Of a stretch of DNA of 64,000 nt, positions 24,940 through 38,125 are shown piece by piece. The position numbers and the translations under genes are program-made. A model generated the notes under the pieces. That model was given only the letters and a program-made list of their open reading frames with translations. It made no database searches and was not told the DNA's origin. The first letter of the stretch is position 1, and the number at the start of each line of letters is the position of its first letter. Source of the DNA: Agelaius tricolor (lineage: Eukaryota; Chordata; Aves; Passeriformes; Icteridae); NCBI GenBank assembly GCA_023055355.1, contig JALJCS010000001.1:76301381-76365380 (forward strand), read 5' to 3'.

Positions 24940-25325
24940 GAATTACATAATGTGAATGGACCTTAAAGATCATCTAGTCCCAACCTGCCATGCCATGGGC
25001 ATGGACATCTCCTGTTAGACCAGATTGCTCAAGGTCTCATCCACCCTGGCTCTGAACACTGCCAGGGTTGGAGCACCCACAATGTCCTATGGCAACCTGT
25101 TCCAGTGTCTTCCCACCCTCACAGTAAAAATTCTTCCTTATATCTAACTCAAATTTCCCCTCTTGCAATTGGTACCCATTACTCCTTCTATCACTACAGT
25201 TCCTGACATAGAGTCCCTTTCTGGTTTCCTTGTAGGCACCTGCAGATACTGGAGGGTGCTATGAGGTCTCCTCACAGCCTTCTCTTCTCCAGGCAGAACA
25301 GTGAGACTGAATCTTCTCTAAGCTG
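24940..25325 (-). mobile_element. CR1 LINE 3' fragment
   Basis: Read on the plus strand, the CR1 3' region appears as its complement: 'ggaccttaaagatcatctag', 'ccatgccatgggcatggaca', 'gcaacctgttccagtgtctt', 'ccaccctcacagtaaaaatt', 'tatgaggtctcctcacagcc' and 'ttctcttctccaggcagaac'. The blocks are in the right order and spacing over nearly 390 bp, so this is one continuous 5'-truncated copy. No frame is intact. The terminal octamers are decayed, and a 17-bp near-repeat (24916 and 24940) sits at that end. Confidence 0.92.
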
Positions 25326-28300
25326 ATGATTTATTTTTACCATTAGCCCAGAACAAATGAAAAAGTCATTACTGAAAATCATTACTGATAAGGTCTGTGA
25401 GATAGAGATGTAAATAATAGGCAGAAACACTCTTTCATGGTCCATTTTCCAAAGAGCCAAGTACAAAGTGGCATATGATGGCACAATTTAGACTTTGTCT
25501 AGAACGTGGGCTTCTCTTATTAAGGCCTGGGTGAGCCAACAATGGAAACAAAAAAGCCAATACAGATTTGCAAGTATATCCAGGAAAATATGAAGTGGAA
25601 CTAGCAAGTCTAACTCTGAAGTTTGAAGTTTGGAGACTGACGCATCTCTGATTGAAGTATTTGTTCTACATCTTGTATCTGCAATTCAAGCAGGAAGTTG
25701 AGAAATTTGAGAAGGTTCAGGAATGAGTCATTCATATAGATAACTAATGAGAAATTTAGCATCATTGACATGTAAAAGTTCCAAGAAAAGAAACAGAAAT
25801 ATGATTACTGAGAAGGCTCTCATCCAGAAAATACCTGCAAAATCTGGTGAAGGTGCTCAGCTGAAGCTGTGTAAATTCAGGCATGATGCTTTAGTAGTGA
25901 GGCTATTTAACAAAGTTACCAGGACACATGGAGGACTTATTTTACTGCAAATTAAGTTAAATCTGGATGTAGTTTTCTAAATATATTCCATTTCAATCAC
26001 AGTTATTTGAGGATTTTTTTTTTAAGTATTATGGAGAATGTGAGAGATGATAATTAATATATTTCCCTCAGTGTCTAAAATCTGTGAACAATCCTACTCT
26101 TCTGGAGCAGGAATGGGAATGTGCTCAAAGACAATTTAAAAAAAATTTTAAAAAGAGCTAATGGCACAGAAACAAATTAGGCTTTTTAAAATCTCTCAAT
26201 TCTCTTCACATGGCTTAAGTAAGCAAGCTGTATCCTTGTAGGAATCATCTGCCAGGTTGTTTTAAAGAGTCACTTAATTTCAAAATGAACTGTGCTTTGC
26301 ATATTTGATCCCAGGTGTCCCACAAGCACAGAGTGCACTTCAGCTGCTGAACCACTGTCAGTGTGACCTTCCCTTCCAAGTAGCACAGACAGCACTGGCA
26401 TGGGAAAGAAAGGTTAAATGCTTACATAGCCTCTGATAGCCTTCCTAACAAAAGCAGAAAAGCAGAGGCTGCTGGAGAAAAGTTCCAAAAGAGGAGACTT
26501 CTTTGTACTTTGACATAAATAAGGAAAAGGGAAAACTTGGCTGAACCTCTGCTTCAACTGTCCATAGCAATGATTTCAAGACTTCCAGCTACCAGAAGAT
26601 CACTGGCAAGCACCAGCAGGCTGGACATGCTGTCCTGTTGAGTTGCATTTGCTCTTGGGATACAAATGGTATCAGCCCAAGAGATTTATGGTTCTGCTGC
26701 TGTGGGGTTTTCACTCAAACAGAGGTTCCTAACAACTTAGTATCTTTAAGGAAATGTGGAGTTTTCTGGAACTCATCTGGTACAAGAGGCATTGGCTACC
26801 TCCTCTATGTTCTGGCAAGTCCTATGCCTAATTGCTAGATGTAGGTGCTTTGGTTAATAGCCTTCAAATGCCAAAATACTGATTTGAACATGAGAGCTGT
26901 TGGTTTCCACATTCAAGGATGTGGATATGTTATACCAAAGAACATGACATACCATCTTGGTGGAATTCTTTTATACTAGGAAATCTCTTGCCTTCTTTGA
27001 AATCTAGGAAGTTATGATATGAACTCTTCAGTTTTGGATTTAACTCCCCTTCAAGATGGACTTCAGCCTTGATAATTTGTCTTAGTAAAATTTATTTTTA
27101 TCATGAACTTTCCTAACTGAAATCAGTAACTTGCTTTCAGAAAGTCACCTGCCTCTTTGCACTAATCACAGATGCAAATGAGTAAAAGAAATCTTACATT
27201 CCTCTTGATTTGAGCTGTGCATGCCACACATTTTCATTCCAGTTGAAATTTCTGAGTCATGCAGCCTTAAAGCTCAAACAAAATTCACTTATAAAAATCA
27301 GAAATCTTTGCATTTCTCCATATAAGGGCCTCATTTTACTGCCATTCCTCATAACCTGTAACAAGCAGAATATCAGAAAAATCAGGGGTAAAAAGAATTC
27401 AATTCTGTTTTGTATGATCATAGCCAACAACTTACAGCTTCACCTGAATTAGTTTACTCTTTCTTCTTTTTAACACTGGAGCTTCTTTTGTCTTTGCCCT
27501 TCATGTTCCTTTTGATTGCTGTCTGGAAAATTTGCAGCATTCAGGATTGGTTTCTGATTATGGCAATTTGATTTTCCCTATGCTTGGCTAATTGCATCTT
27601 TCATTTCACACAGATCATTATGAGAACAGATGACAACAGAAATCAGTTCCTTCAGAAAAAATTTTTTTTTCAGTTCCAGAAATTCAAGCACATTAAATCC
27701 TTCAGCATATTGTTGCATTTGTTTTTTTTCAGAAGAATGTTAATATGTGAATTTATTTGTGAATTCTATCAAAAAGGAAAATTTGCAAGAACCTACCTGA
27801 CTTTCAGACTTAGCAACACACATCCCATTAGAGGCACATGTGATTGTGGAGATACCTATGAATATCCTAAAATCTAAGCAATTGTTGTACTGAAAATGAA
27901 ACAACTCTTGTGCATCCAATAGTTCCATAGAGTACTCCTTTCTCTAGCCTCCTAAATCTGGGGCCATAATTGTGGTCCCTTCAAACTAACAAGAGCTAAC
28001 AGTGTCAAGAGAAGCTGCCTGGACACATCAGTGGCCTCCCCCTGTGCCAGTACAGGTATTTTCATTTTTGCCTCATTTAGCCTAGATCAGATTTTGCTGG
28101 TTACTCCTTCTCTGGAACCTCTCTGAGAGGGTGTGCACTGGGTCTAGACCCCATCTCCACTTCAATGCAGACTGTATCCTTTTGTCATCTACCATGAGCC
28201 CAATCATATACAGGTCTTAGCTGTGATTATACCACGAAAACAAGTCATATTTTCTGTGTGATTGTGAACTCATGCCAGCTGGAGGTATCCAACACTTCTT

Positions 28301-31300
28301 GAAGGCAATATTCAGAAGATGGTTCTTCCACATCTCATAATTGCAACGCTTCTTCTTTTACATCCTTTCCTGATTGTATCTACATAGTCTTGAATTAGCT
28401 AATTCTGAATAGAGTTAAAAGAAAAGTAGGAAGTTATGTAGAAATTTGGCTAGCTTGTGAAAATTTGGCAGAGGGTGGAGATAGAATGAGTCTTGTATAT
28501 CTGTGGTATCCCAAACCATTAACCTGTCATTTAGGACTCCCCTCCAGTCAATCAGGTAATTTATTGAAGACAATTTGTGTCTCATGCAGAAATCCCCAAG
28601 AAACAGATTCAAACTGATGAATCCAGAGAGACCAGAGCAAAACAAACAAGTCCAGAAACAGCATAAATATGTGCAGAGGTGTTCCTGAGCTAGTGGGTAG
28701 AAACATCCATTTCATTTCCAGTTTCATACTAGTTTTCACACCTCCAGGACACAACTACACATAGCTGGGACTCCCCTTAATATATAAGTTAAGAAACCTT
28801 CAGACAAGTCGCTCTCTAGGTCCATGATTTTAACAAATTGAGGGATGTTGGCAAAGTGTTTCCATTCAACTGCAACACTTAGTGAATCCTGTTGTTTTAT
28901 AGGTGCATCCTATTGTGGCAGACCTGCAGGATATCAGACTGAATATTATAGTTTTGAGCAAGTTCTTGTCCCTCTTTGCCTTCGAGTAGCTTGAGATAGA
29001 AGTTAATTTCTCTGTCTTTCAGTATGTGAAAAGTGTAAAAGGATAAAGTCTACAATAAAGAAACAGGTCTGATAAGCTTGGGCATATATTTGTATCATCT
29101 CAAGTTCAATAATGTGTCCTGGTTTTAAGGAGTTCTGAATAGGCTATCCATCTTGGTCCAAATTGCCTTCCTCAGAAATCAACCAGAGCCACATCATTAA
29201 ATCCTGTGGAAGAAGCAATAATCCAGAAATTAAATTTACTGAAAAATTCATCCTTGTTAGAGAGATCCAATTGAAAATTAGTAACCAGCAGTTGCAGTGC
29301 AATTTGAATCCTATTGAATATTCTACTTTGCCATGACCAAGACATGGAGGATGCAATATCTGTTCTTGTCTGTACTGACATATACACATGAAGGGCCTAG
29401 ATCCATCACAAGAATAAAAGATGCAATTGTATAAAAAAATTCTTAATTTCTAAACCCACAATTATCCACACAAAATATTTTCCATTGGATAAGACATATG
29501 CTCCATGATAAAAATCTCAAAGAAACTGTACAGTCCACAGAAAAAATGGCCCTTGCATCCAATTGCAAGGAGAGCATTGTTTTACATACATTAGTGACCA
29601 TATTCTTAGCTTTTTACTGAGCCACTGAATGTTTGTTTTTTTCTATGCTGACTAATGTTCCATGCTGCAGGATATTGGAGTCTAGTGGACCATGCAATCA
29701 GAAGGCCAGGGCAATAGTAATATGCAATTTAGATATGAAATTTTGCATGAAATAACAAAACTGTGCACTGCTTATGTTCCAGTGCAAAATCTATCACTGG
29801 CTGAAGCCTGATTCCATGAGGCTTGATAAAAAATAGTAAAACAATAGGAAATGTAACATAACAAAGTGTTACACCAGTAATATTCTATTGTTATCTAACA
29901 GTATCTGCTAATGAGAATGTAAAAAAATAATTCCCTCCTAAAATGATTCAGGCACCTCTAACATTAACTAATGACACAACCACAGACAGGCCTATGCTGT
30001 GCTTACCAAGTATTTCTTTTCAAAAATTACCAGCTGAGAGAAGTGAATCATCCTGTAACCTTATACTATTTTTTCATGTTCAGATATGTCCTCCTCTTGA
30101 ATTCGTACTTATTATTGCCTCCAGCAAACTTTTCTAAATCCTTCAGACCAGGGTGGAACTCTTCTAGATTGTGTCAGTATCCAGTAATCAAGCATGAAAC
30201 TGTTGATGTGATTCTCCAGAGAACCAGATTTTTGTCATTGGATATTGAATTGAGAGACCAAGATTGCATTGAAGAAAGGTTTAATATTAAATCAAGTTCC
30301 CTCATTAAATTTCAGGTAGGAAAACAGGATATCCTCTGAGGCATTCAAAGGCATGTATTCTTGTTCTCTTACTATACTGGGAATTTTGGCTCATTTTAAA
30401 TGCTTAATTTAGACCCCATTATTACATTATTGTTTAGAAATGTTAGTCCTACAGTTTACAGAAGTTAAGGATGGCTGGTACAGATTTTTTTTTGCACATT
30501 AAAATTTAACTACAGTATTTTGCATATATGACTTCAAATAACGAAATTTTGTTGACAGTCATCAGGACAGTCTATCTGTCCCTTTGCTGCATAATTAGTA
30601 AAAGAGTGTTTAGTCTGTAAAATCAAGACAACTGGCATGGAAATTTATACAGATTTTTACAAAATCTGCTTTTTAACACTGAAGGTTTTGGTGGATGTAA
30701 TAGCAATAAAATGCAGCTTTTTGGGGGTTTTTTGTTGGTTTTTTTTTTTTTTTTTTGTTAAGATATGATAAATATCCTTGGGGCATACACCTTAAGAAAA
30801 ACATTTGTCAGTAGCTGCAGAATTTAAATTCAGTTTCTCTGGTCATTAGAGATAGATTTGAAAAGCCAGATGTCAAGGCAGGTGCTCCACTCTATTTGAT
30901 AGCAAGTTAATGGCCCTTGAAATGTAGAAGCAGTATGTCAGCCCTAACAGCCCCCTTTGTAACTCCCCCTCTTTCTGGCTTCTAAGTTTCTGTGTCTCCA
31001 CTGCTTTTATTAAGATCATCAACTGAATGTGAGAGGGATATTGTTTTCTGTTTAGATGAGATAGCATATCATGTTATATCATTTTAATGTTCACCATCTC
31101 TGGATCTTCATGGCTCTGATGCTTCAGTTCTATGAGTGTTTTTTCAAATGCAGAAAAATTATGTTGTTGCACTCCAAATAAACCTTAGTTTCTATTAAAT
31201 GCAGTTGTGCTGCTTCTGTTCTTGATTATTAAAATTTTTCCATTAAAGCATATTTGTAGGGTCTTCTATTTTTTCTGCCTTATGAGCTGGAGAGGAATCT

Positions 31301-34300
31301 TTGGAAGGCTGAAAAGAGAATGCTAAAATTTCATTGCAGAGTGCTGGACCAAATGTTGACTTTGACTCTCAATACAGAGTTCCAGGTGCAATTTGCCTTC
31401 TTAGCTTTTAAAACTTTCATTTGGGTAAGACAATCATTCTCTTTTCAGGCTCCCTCAAATGCCTCATCAGATGGCAACAGTGTTTTATAGCCAGCAGTTG
31501 AAAGACATGGCACAGACATTGCAGGGAATGAAAGGGAATTTAAAAACTGAGGCAGAGTTTTCTGAATGCTGTGCAGAGTCATCAGTTGCAGTGACGTTCT
31601 TTGCATATTTGAACACAGAATATCCCTGAATGTAGAATCGTTGAATAAATCAGCCCTTAGTAGCAAAAGATAATCCTCAGCAAGTAAAAAAGTTTAACTG
31701 TTTGCTGGGTTTTTATATACCTGAGCATTTATTTTTTGCACTTAGGTGATGATTACTGAAATTTACCCAGTTTTAATATCGGCTAGATAAGTTTTCCTTA
31801 GTACATCTGTCACACTCATTATATTTTAGAAATGACCATAATGTGAATATTTAACCAAATCTGTGGAACATTCAAAAATACCTGCCAAAAAAAGCAATTT
31901 CTGCATCCCAGATGCAGGACCTGCAGACCCAGGTCTTCACACTAAATCAGATTTTGTACAGGTTGCTACTGATGAGGTCAGTGTCTTTTCCAGCCATGAC
32001 CACCCATTCTTATACCTTTTATTGGATCAGGTTCAGGCATCTGAGCCTGTGATGACTCAGATCAACTTTCACTTGAAGTGTCTTTCGCCCATCTAAGGAT
32101 GATCTTTACAAAGTGCTTATGGTTCCTTCCACTGGCTCATTATTCCACTGAATAAAATTAGCTGGTGTAAAGGGATGAAATAGACCCACTCACCATGACA
32201 TGCTTAGCACCATCATTTCCATTCCCTTGAAGAGAAGACTCCTGCCACTTACTTACTAATACATTGATTTTGAGAAAGAATTGCAATGTATAAACTAAGC
32301 TCTGAAGAGGGAGGATATAATAAAAATGGTGGGGAACAACTGAAAGAAAAAAAAACCCACCGTATTTTGACTAGAATCATACTATTCTGGATATTTTTTT
32401 AATAACTGAGAATATTCAGAAGATAGCAGTAATCTTCTTGACATTTGTTCCCACACCTTCTCACATATTCCTATATGCCTATACCTCTGAGAAATCTTGG
32501 TTGTATTTTAAAACAGAAGATGTAAGATACCCTGGTGCATTTAAAATCCCAGCAGCTGGCATGTGGCATTAGCCTTCCTTCTGAGAGCATCCCCCTGCAG
32601 TGGCTGTGGGAGCACCCAGCTGGCTGGGAGGCACAGGGAGTGCCAGGCACACCTGGGGAACTACCAGCACACATCTGATTTCCTTCTAATTGCATCCCTG
32701 CAGTCACCCACGTGAGGAAAACAGTTTACACAAACATGTCTCTTGAAATTCTGCTATGTGGCAAATATTCCAGAAGTTACTGTTTAATTCAATTGATTCC
32801 AAGTGGAGATTACACAAAGGGCTGATCCTGGGCAATCCGGATCCATGCTGTGAACATTTGCCAAGCCAGAAACCCCAGAGGCACAGCCTGCAGGGGAGGG
32901 GTGATGTGCAGCCTCAGCTCATCAGCAAGGGCACGTTGAACACTGCACCAGGGTTCAGACCTCAAAACCCTTACTCCACAGAAAATTCCTCAGTTACTTT
33001 TTTTTTTCCACATCATTGCAGAAACACAGAAATTAAATATATACTGAAATTCAATTTAGAAATGTATAATACATTAACATATTTCTTACTAGATTAAAAA
33101 AAAATTAATCATTGTTCAGACCCAGAACAGGAAAAATAGTCTCATTTAACAGTTCTAAAATATGAGTGGGAACACTTTAAAAGTGGAAATAATCTCCTTC
33201 TTATATTTATAATACTTTCTCCTTCAACATTAGAACAAAATGAACATACTCCTATGATAAGTTTACATTTTGACAAGCTACTTTTTCTGACCAAAACAGT
33301 CCATTTGAATTTTACCATTCATAGCTCCATTGTTATACTTTTAGCTACAGTCCAATGAATCAAAATGACAATTCTAGACTTCCTTTGACATTAAAAGTTA
33401 ATATAATTTTCCTTAAAGCCTATTCAAAAGTCAGATGAGAAGAATTTCATTAAGAAAATATTACATGACAGTGCAATATTTCTCCTCAGCAAGACAGAAA
33501 GGAAAGGGGACCATGACAAAAGGTTTTTCTCCTACCACAACACCTCCCCCCAAGATTGTTTCTTATATGAAAGTACATTTGTATAGTGGTTTGTTTCCTA
33601 GTGAAGGAATTTTTAGAATAATAACCTTCTGCTTCCATAATGTAGCAAACAGGTCAGGTTCCTGTCTAATCTACATGTGGCAGAAGGTTCTGGACAATTC
33701 TCTTATTTGGTAATTTACAGAATTCAGTACACATCTCCCTGGGTGCTGGCAGAAGGAGGCAGAGGAGCCCACTCTGGTTCAGATAGCTCATTTTGGAAAC
33801 ATTGGTTTCAGCTCTATTGCAAGTTCAATAACACATTATGTTTCAGTCCTGTATCTTTTCAGCAGTAATAATACCAAACTCACTTTATAACTGTGATCAT
33901 AATAATGAAACCAGGTCTGGAGGCTGCTGCAGCAGAGAAGCCCAGGGGCTGTCTGATCTCCATGAGACAGAATTTCCCATGCCATATCTATTTTGGCAAA
34001 TACCTTAGGGTATAATTTATTGGTATGTGACAGATAAGAGGGGAAATTCTGGAGATTTATTCTCACTTACATACAGACAGGATTATAAGTGCTTCCTCCT
34101 TTGCCGGCCCTCCTCTGCTTCCCAATTCCTCTCCAAAGCCATATTTCATGTACTGAAAGAACAACATAAAACAATTACTTCAGTTGCCACTATCCTTTAA
34201 AGAGTGTGTGATCAAGCCACACTGCAGTTTCCCAGAATTTCTGCACTGGCTTCACAATCTGACCCTAGCTGAAAAACAGCAGCTGGAGAGGAAAAAAAAA

Positions 34301-35059
34301 AGGCTATAAAAAAAGGGCAACATAATTGTGTAATTCTTCCAGGAGTATGCTAGAAAAAATAAAATTGATAGAAAAGGCTGATCTTGGGACCCACAGAGAA
34401 TTTGTGTTGTGCCATAGCCACCCATGAGGCTTGTTCCTGTCACTAATGGGTCTATAATAAAGTGCCAGCTTTCAGCAAGGAAGTGTATTTTTATAACTTT
34501 TACTGAAGCAAGGATGGCCATCCAGGATGATATTACTGTAAGTTGTATTGCTCCTGCAAATCCTGACTCCCACTTACATTTCCAGATGAAGGGACACAGG
34601 AAGTTTATTGTCTGTTTGTATTTACAGTGCTGTGTTTCCTTTCAAATTTGGTTGGGAGGTTTTTGACCTTGAAGGTTTGGATTTAAGTGATATGCTATAT
34701 GGTATAAAGATATGTACCAGGCAAGTAATTATGTTGGGTAACTACCACAGGAGTTGGAACTTGAGCATCCCTTTTCTGAAGTGCCTGGAGCAGCCTTTTC
34801 ACATGTTTGGCTCATGTCATGAAGCATCATCCCAAGGAACTCTTAGCAAGAATTTGGAAATTCACACTTTTTAGGAAATATTCCCAAGAGGTAGTCTGGA
34901 TGGAGCCATACACCTCTGAGACTGGAGGAGCTAAATGATGCACATGTGGTCAAAATGTGCCAGAGGATTCTGTGCCAAGAACAGGTCCTGACACTGTTTT
35001 GCTCCTATACAAAATTCTTCTTGGAAAAGTTTCTGATATAGGAAAACACCTGCATACAC
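25326..35059. other. Long unique AT-rich stretch, no gene seen
   Basis: Nearly 10 kb with no element I can name. Open frames reach 122 codons (29971-30339, +) without a recognisable domain. An 18-base T run lies at 30739. GC-richer pockets at 32560-32710 and 32820-32980 are unexplained but short. Very old repeats cannot be excluded by eye. Confidence 0.55.
30739..30756. repeat. Poly-T tract (18 nt)
   Basis: An uninterrupted run of 18 T, preceded by G and T runs. I see no recognisable retroposed body next to it. Confidence 0.95.
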
Positions 35060-35145
35060 CAAACATTTCTCAGAATCTTTTAGGTTGAAAAAGATCTCTA
35101 ATGTCATTGAGTCTAATTTTAGACCTATCACCACAACCATTTTAC
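35060..35145 (-). mobile_element. CR1 LINE 3'-terminal fragment (old)
   Basis: The plus strand reads 'agaatcttttaggttgaaaa', 'agatctctaatgtcattgag' and 'tctaattttagacc', matching the complement of the CR1 3' end with many substitutions. Only the terminal ~85 bases are recognisable. Confidence 0.72.
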
Positions 35146-35185
35146 TATAGATGAAACAGGGCTTTAAGTACCCTACATTTCCACT

Positions 35186-35246
35186 TGAGTGATTGACAAT
35201 CCAAACTTAGTTGGATTTTGCAATCCAAACTTAGTTGTGAGTGATT
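35186..35246 (+). repeat. Nested direct duplication
   Basis: The 17-mer caatccaaacttagttg occurs at 35197-35213 and 35221-35237. Outside this pair, tgagtgatt occurs at 35186-35194 and again at 35238-35246. The two nested repeat pairs suggest more than one slippage or repair event. Confidence 0.9.
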
Positions 35247-36027
35247 AAATAAATTATGATTAATACTATGAGAGTCAGCATTTCTCTGACAGTAATTAAA
35301 AATACCTATGCAAAATAAAAATACCTCCCCCGTGCTTCAGCTACCCCTTAAAGAGACCCTCATATGTGTTGGATATTCCATCTGGTTCAGCAGTATTCTG
35401 TATTTATCCAAGACAGGATGGCTATTGCTGCAAAATTTATGATTTAGCTACCTTGTAGTTTAAAAACTTATCCTGTATTTACATGACTTGAAAATGTGTT
35501 ACAATGATTTAAAAGAGAATTGTGGGCTTTCATGAAAAAAAGTATAAAAACCATCAGTATAAGAGTTTGTAATTCTATCTCTAATAAAGAATAAACTTGT
35601 GAAACTGAAATAATTCTTTCTGCAATACACTGTAAACCTGTGATATTAAGAGAATGAAATACAGACTTTTCACTCAGAATCCAGTCTAGAAAACAGGTCT
35701 GGTAAATCTTTTTAAGTGGAACTTTTAATCGAAATATCTACTGTACAGCTTTTTATACTGTATACATATTTTGAGCCAAATTTACCTTTTTTTATGAGCT
35801 AAAGTTTATTTAAAAGAGGTTCCCAGCTCAGAATCCCCTAAACCTAATGGTTTGCTGTTGTAAGGGGAGGGACATGACTCTGTTGATCACTGAATTCCAC
35901 TAGCACCTTTTTCCAACTGTGTTTCAGAAGCTGTAGGAGATTTTGAAACAGCAAAGTGAAGGAGAGTGTGCTCAGTTGGTGTCTTTCAAAGTATCCCATG
36001 ACCATAATGGGATCCAAAATCTCACTA

Positions 36028-36074
36028 CCTAATATATATTATCTAATAACATATTGGCTTGCCAATATATTAGG
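36028..36074. repeat. AT-rich inverted repeats (nested)
   Basis: Outer arms cctaatatat (36028-36037) and atatattagg (36065-36074) enclose an inner pair, atattgg and ccaat-at, around position 36059. The inner and outer pairings share bases, so they compete. Probably AT-rich drift. Confidence 0.6.
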
Positions 36075-38101
36075 CTTATTATACCAATATTGTGGCTTCC
36101 CCAGCTCCTAGGTACCCTGAAGTCTTTTCAGCTCTGTCCTTCCCAAACATGTCACTTATAAGGTAGTGTGTGTCCATCTCCTCTTTTAACCTGGCAGCTC
36201 AAACCCTTCCCACTTCCAGAGGAATGTAATGTCATTGTAATTAATTTCTGGTCATGTCATGGCTGTACTCAGTAGCCTATGTGAAAGGCAAAGGTCAGTC
36301 ATGCCTTACAACAGCCAGCATTAACTGGAGCAGTCTGTCCAGAGCCACTCAGTGTGACAAAATGCAGCAGGCTCAGGACCCATGTGATAATCTCAACAGT
36401 TTCCTTAGAAATAGTCAGTCAATAAAAAAACCCTGCATGATGGAAGTGTTCAATCTTCATATCATAGGAAAAATTAATATTCATGCAGGGTATCAGTTCA
36501 AGTTCTGTCTCTGTAGCAGCCCTCAGCAGCATGTCTCATTAGTCTCAGTGAGTATATTATCTTTCTTAATTAGAAACTCTTAAACTTTTTAGTCAGGGGA
36601 ATTCAAGGGTTGCAAAAGAAGAAGAAATTTTGCATGATTCATTTTAATTACAGATTTACACATTGGAATAAGAAATTGGAAGTAATAATCTTAGTCTAGC
36701 ATTAGCTAGGTAGTCATGTCTCAGATGTACTGTGCACAACTCAGGGAACATAACTAGCCTAGGATAAATGTGAAATAAAAATTCAGAGGGCAAGAGGGAC
36801 TACAATTTAAGTGTTTTCTGAAACATTTAAAAATCTTCCCCTTCATTTGCAAAGTTTTTGTCAGGGAACTGAATACCTTACCTGTGAGGTCAAGAGTAGA
36901 AATGCTCCAAATGCAGGGGAATCTGGTGAAATCTTGGAGTTCTTTAGTGAACAGCAAAACTCATACTGATATCAGGCTGTTTGTGACCTTGTCCTGCTCA
37001 GGGCAGCAGAAGAAATTTAGCTTCTTCTAAGGGAAAGATCCTTCCTTGCCTTTACCCACCAGCTGCTACCCCCTGTAGCCTCCTAGCAAAAATGATGGAT
37101 TTGGATATTTCAAAAACTGTAGGTGTTAATTTACATTTTGTAATTGTCTAATGTTGTGGCTTTTCTGTTGTGTTGTTAATATTAATATTAAAACTGTTGT
37201 TCACTGGCTGCTGATTAAATGTTGTTAATAAATCAATAAACCATTTTTATGGTGAATTGGTTTAATCAAATGAACTGAGCAGTTCTCCCAGCATTGTTAT
37301 TGCCAAGTGTCATTAAGTTGCCACTGGTTTGAGGCCACTCATGTCTGTTTGCACCTCAGGTCCTCAGCAAAGAGGAGCTTCCCTCTCTTCCCCACATGCA
37401 GGGTAGTGGCCTCATTTTCAATTCAACTCCTTGGGCTTGGCAATATAATAAACTCCTTGTTGTCTGATGTTGACAACTTCTCCCTAAATACAGGAAGGCT
37501 ATTTATTTTTTTTTCTTCCTAGTGACACTAAAAATTTAATAATAATGGCAGTATGTTGTACAGCAATGATGATTTTATTAAGACAGAAATAATCAGTCTT
37601 TTTGACACATATAGTACAAGCAAAGAACTTCTATCCAACAGAGACTACAGAGGAAAAAACTATTCTGTGCTAAATTTACCTTAAATTTTTGTCCACTTAA
37701 TGTCTTTCATCAATTTCTATTGTCTTAGTTTAACAAATGGAATCATAAATAATGCAATCTACATCAACTGCACTTACTTGCAATTAGATTTTTTTTGTTC
37801 TCTGTTTTATGAATATTTAATAAACTGTGTAACCTTGATGGAAGGACTGCAATTTAGGAGGCCATAATGAAAATGTAGGAAGTGTTGTTTTGTGAGCTCA
37901 ACTTCTGGTTTAAATTAACATCCAGTAAACCTTTCTGCACAATGCTCATCTCATCAAGTCTAAGACTTTCCTTATCTAGAAGTGCATGGGCAATATCAAG
38001 ATATGCTTTCTACTTCAAAGGGACTGGGTGCTTTTTTAAAGCTTCTATTGATTATGACCTAAAATTTTAAAGTACATATTTTAGGGTATATGTTTTTAAA
38101 A

Positions 38102-38125
38102 AATAATTTTTCTTTAAAAATTATT
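38102..38125. repeat. 10-bp AT hairpin
   Basis: aataattttt (38102-38111) and aaaaattatt (38116-38125) are exact complements around a 4-nt loop. In such AT-rich sequence this can arise by chance. Confidence 0.7.

Noticed and set aside
27650..27735. A/T homopolymers forming a palindromic look
   Set aside because: Simple A and T runs next to each other pair trivially. There is no specific arm sequence.
29551..29570. 7-bp inverted repeat ccttgca / tgcaagg
   Set aside because: Expected by chance at this length.
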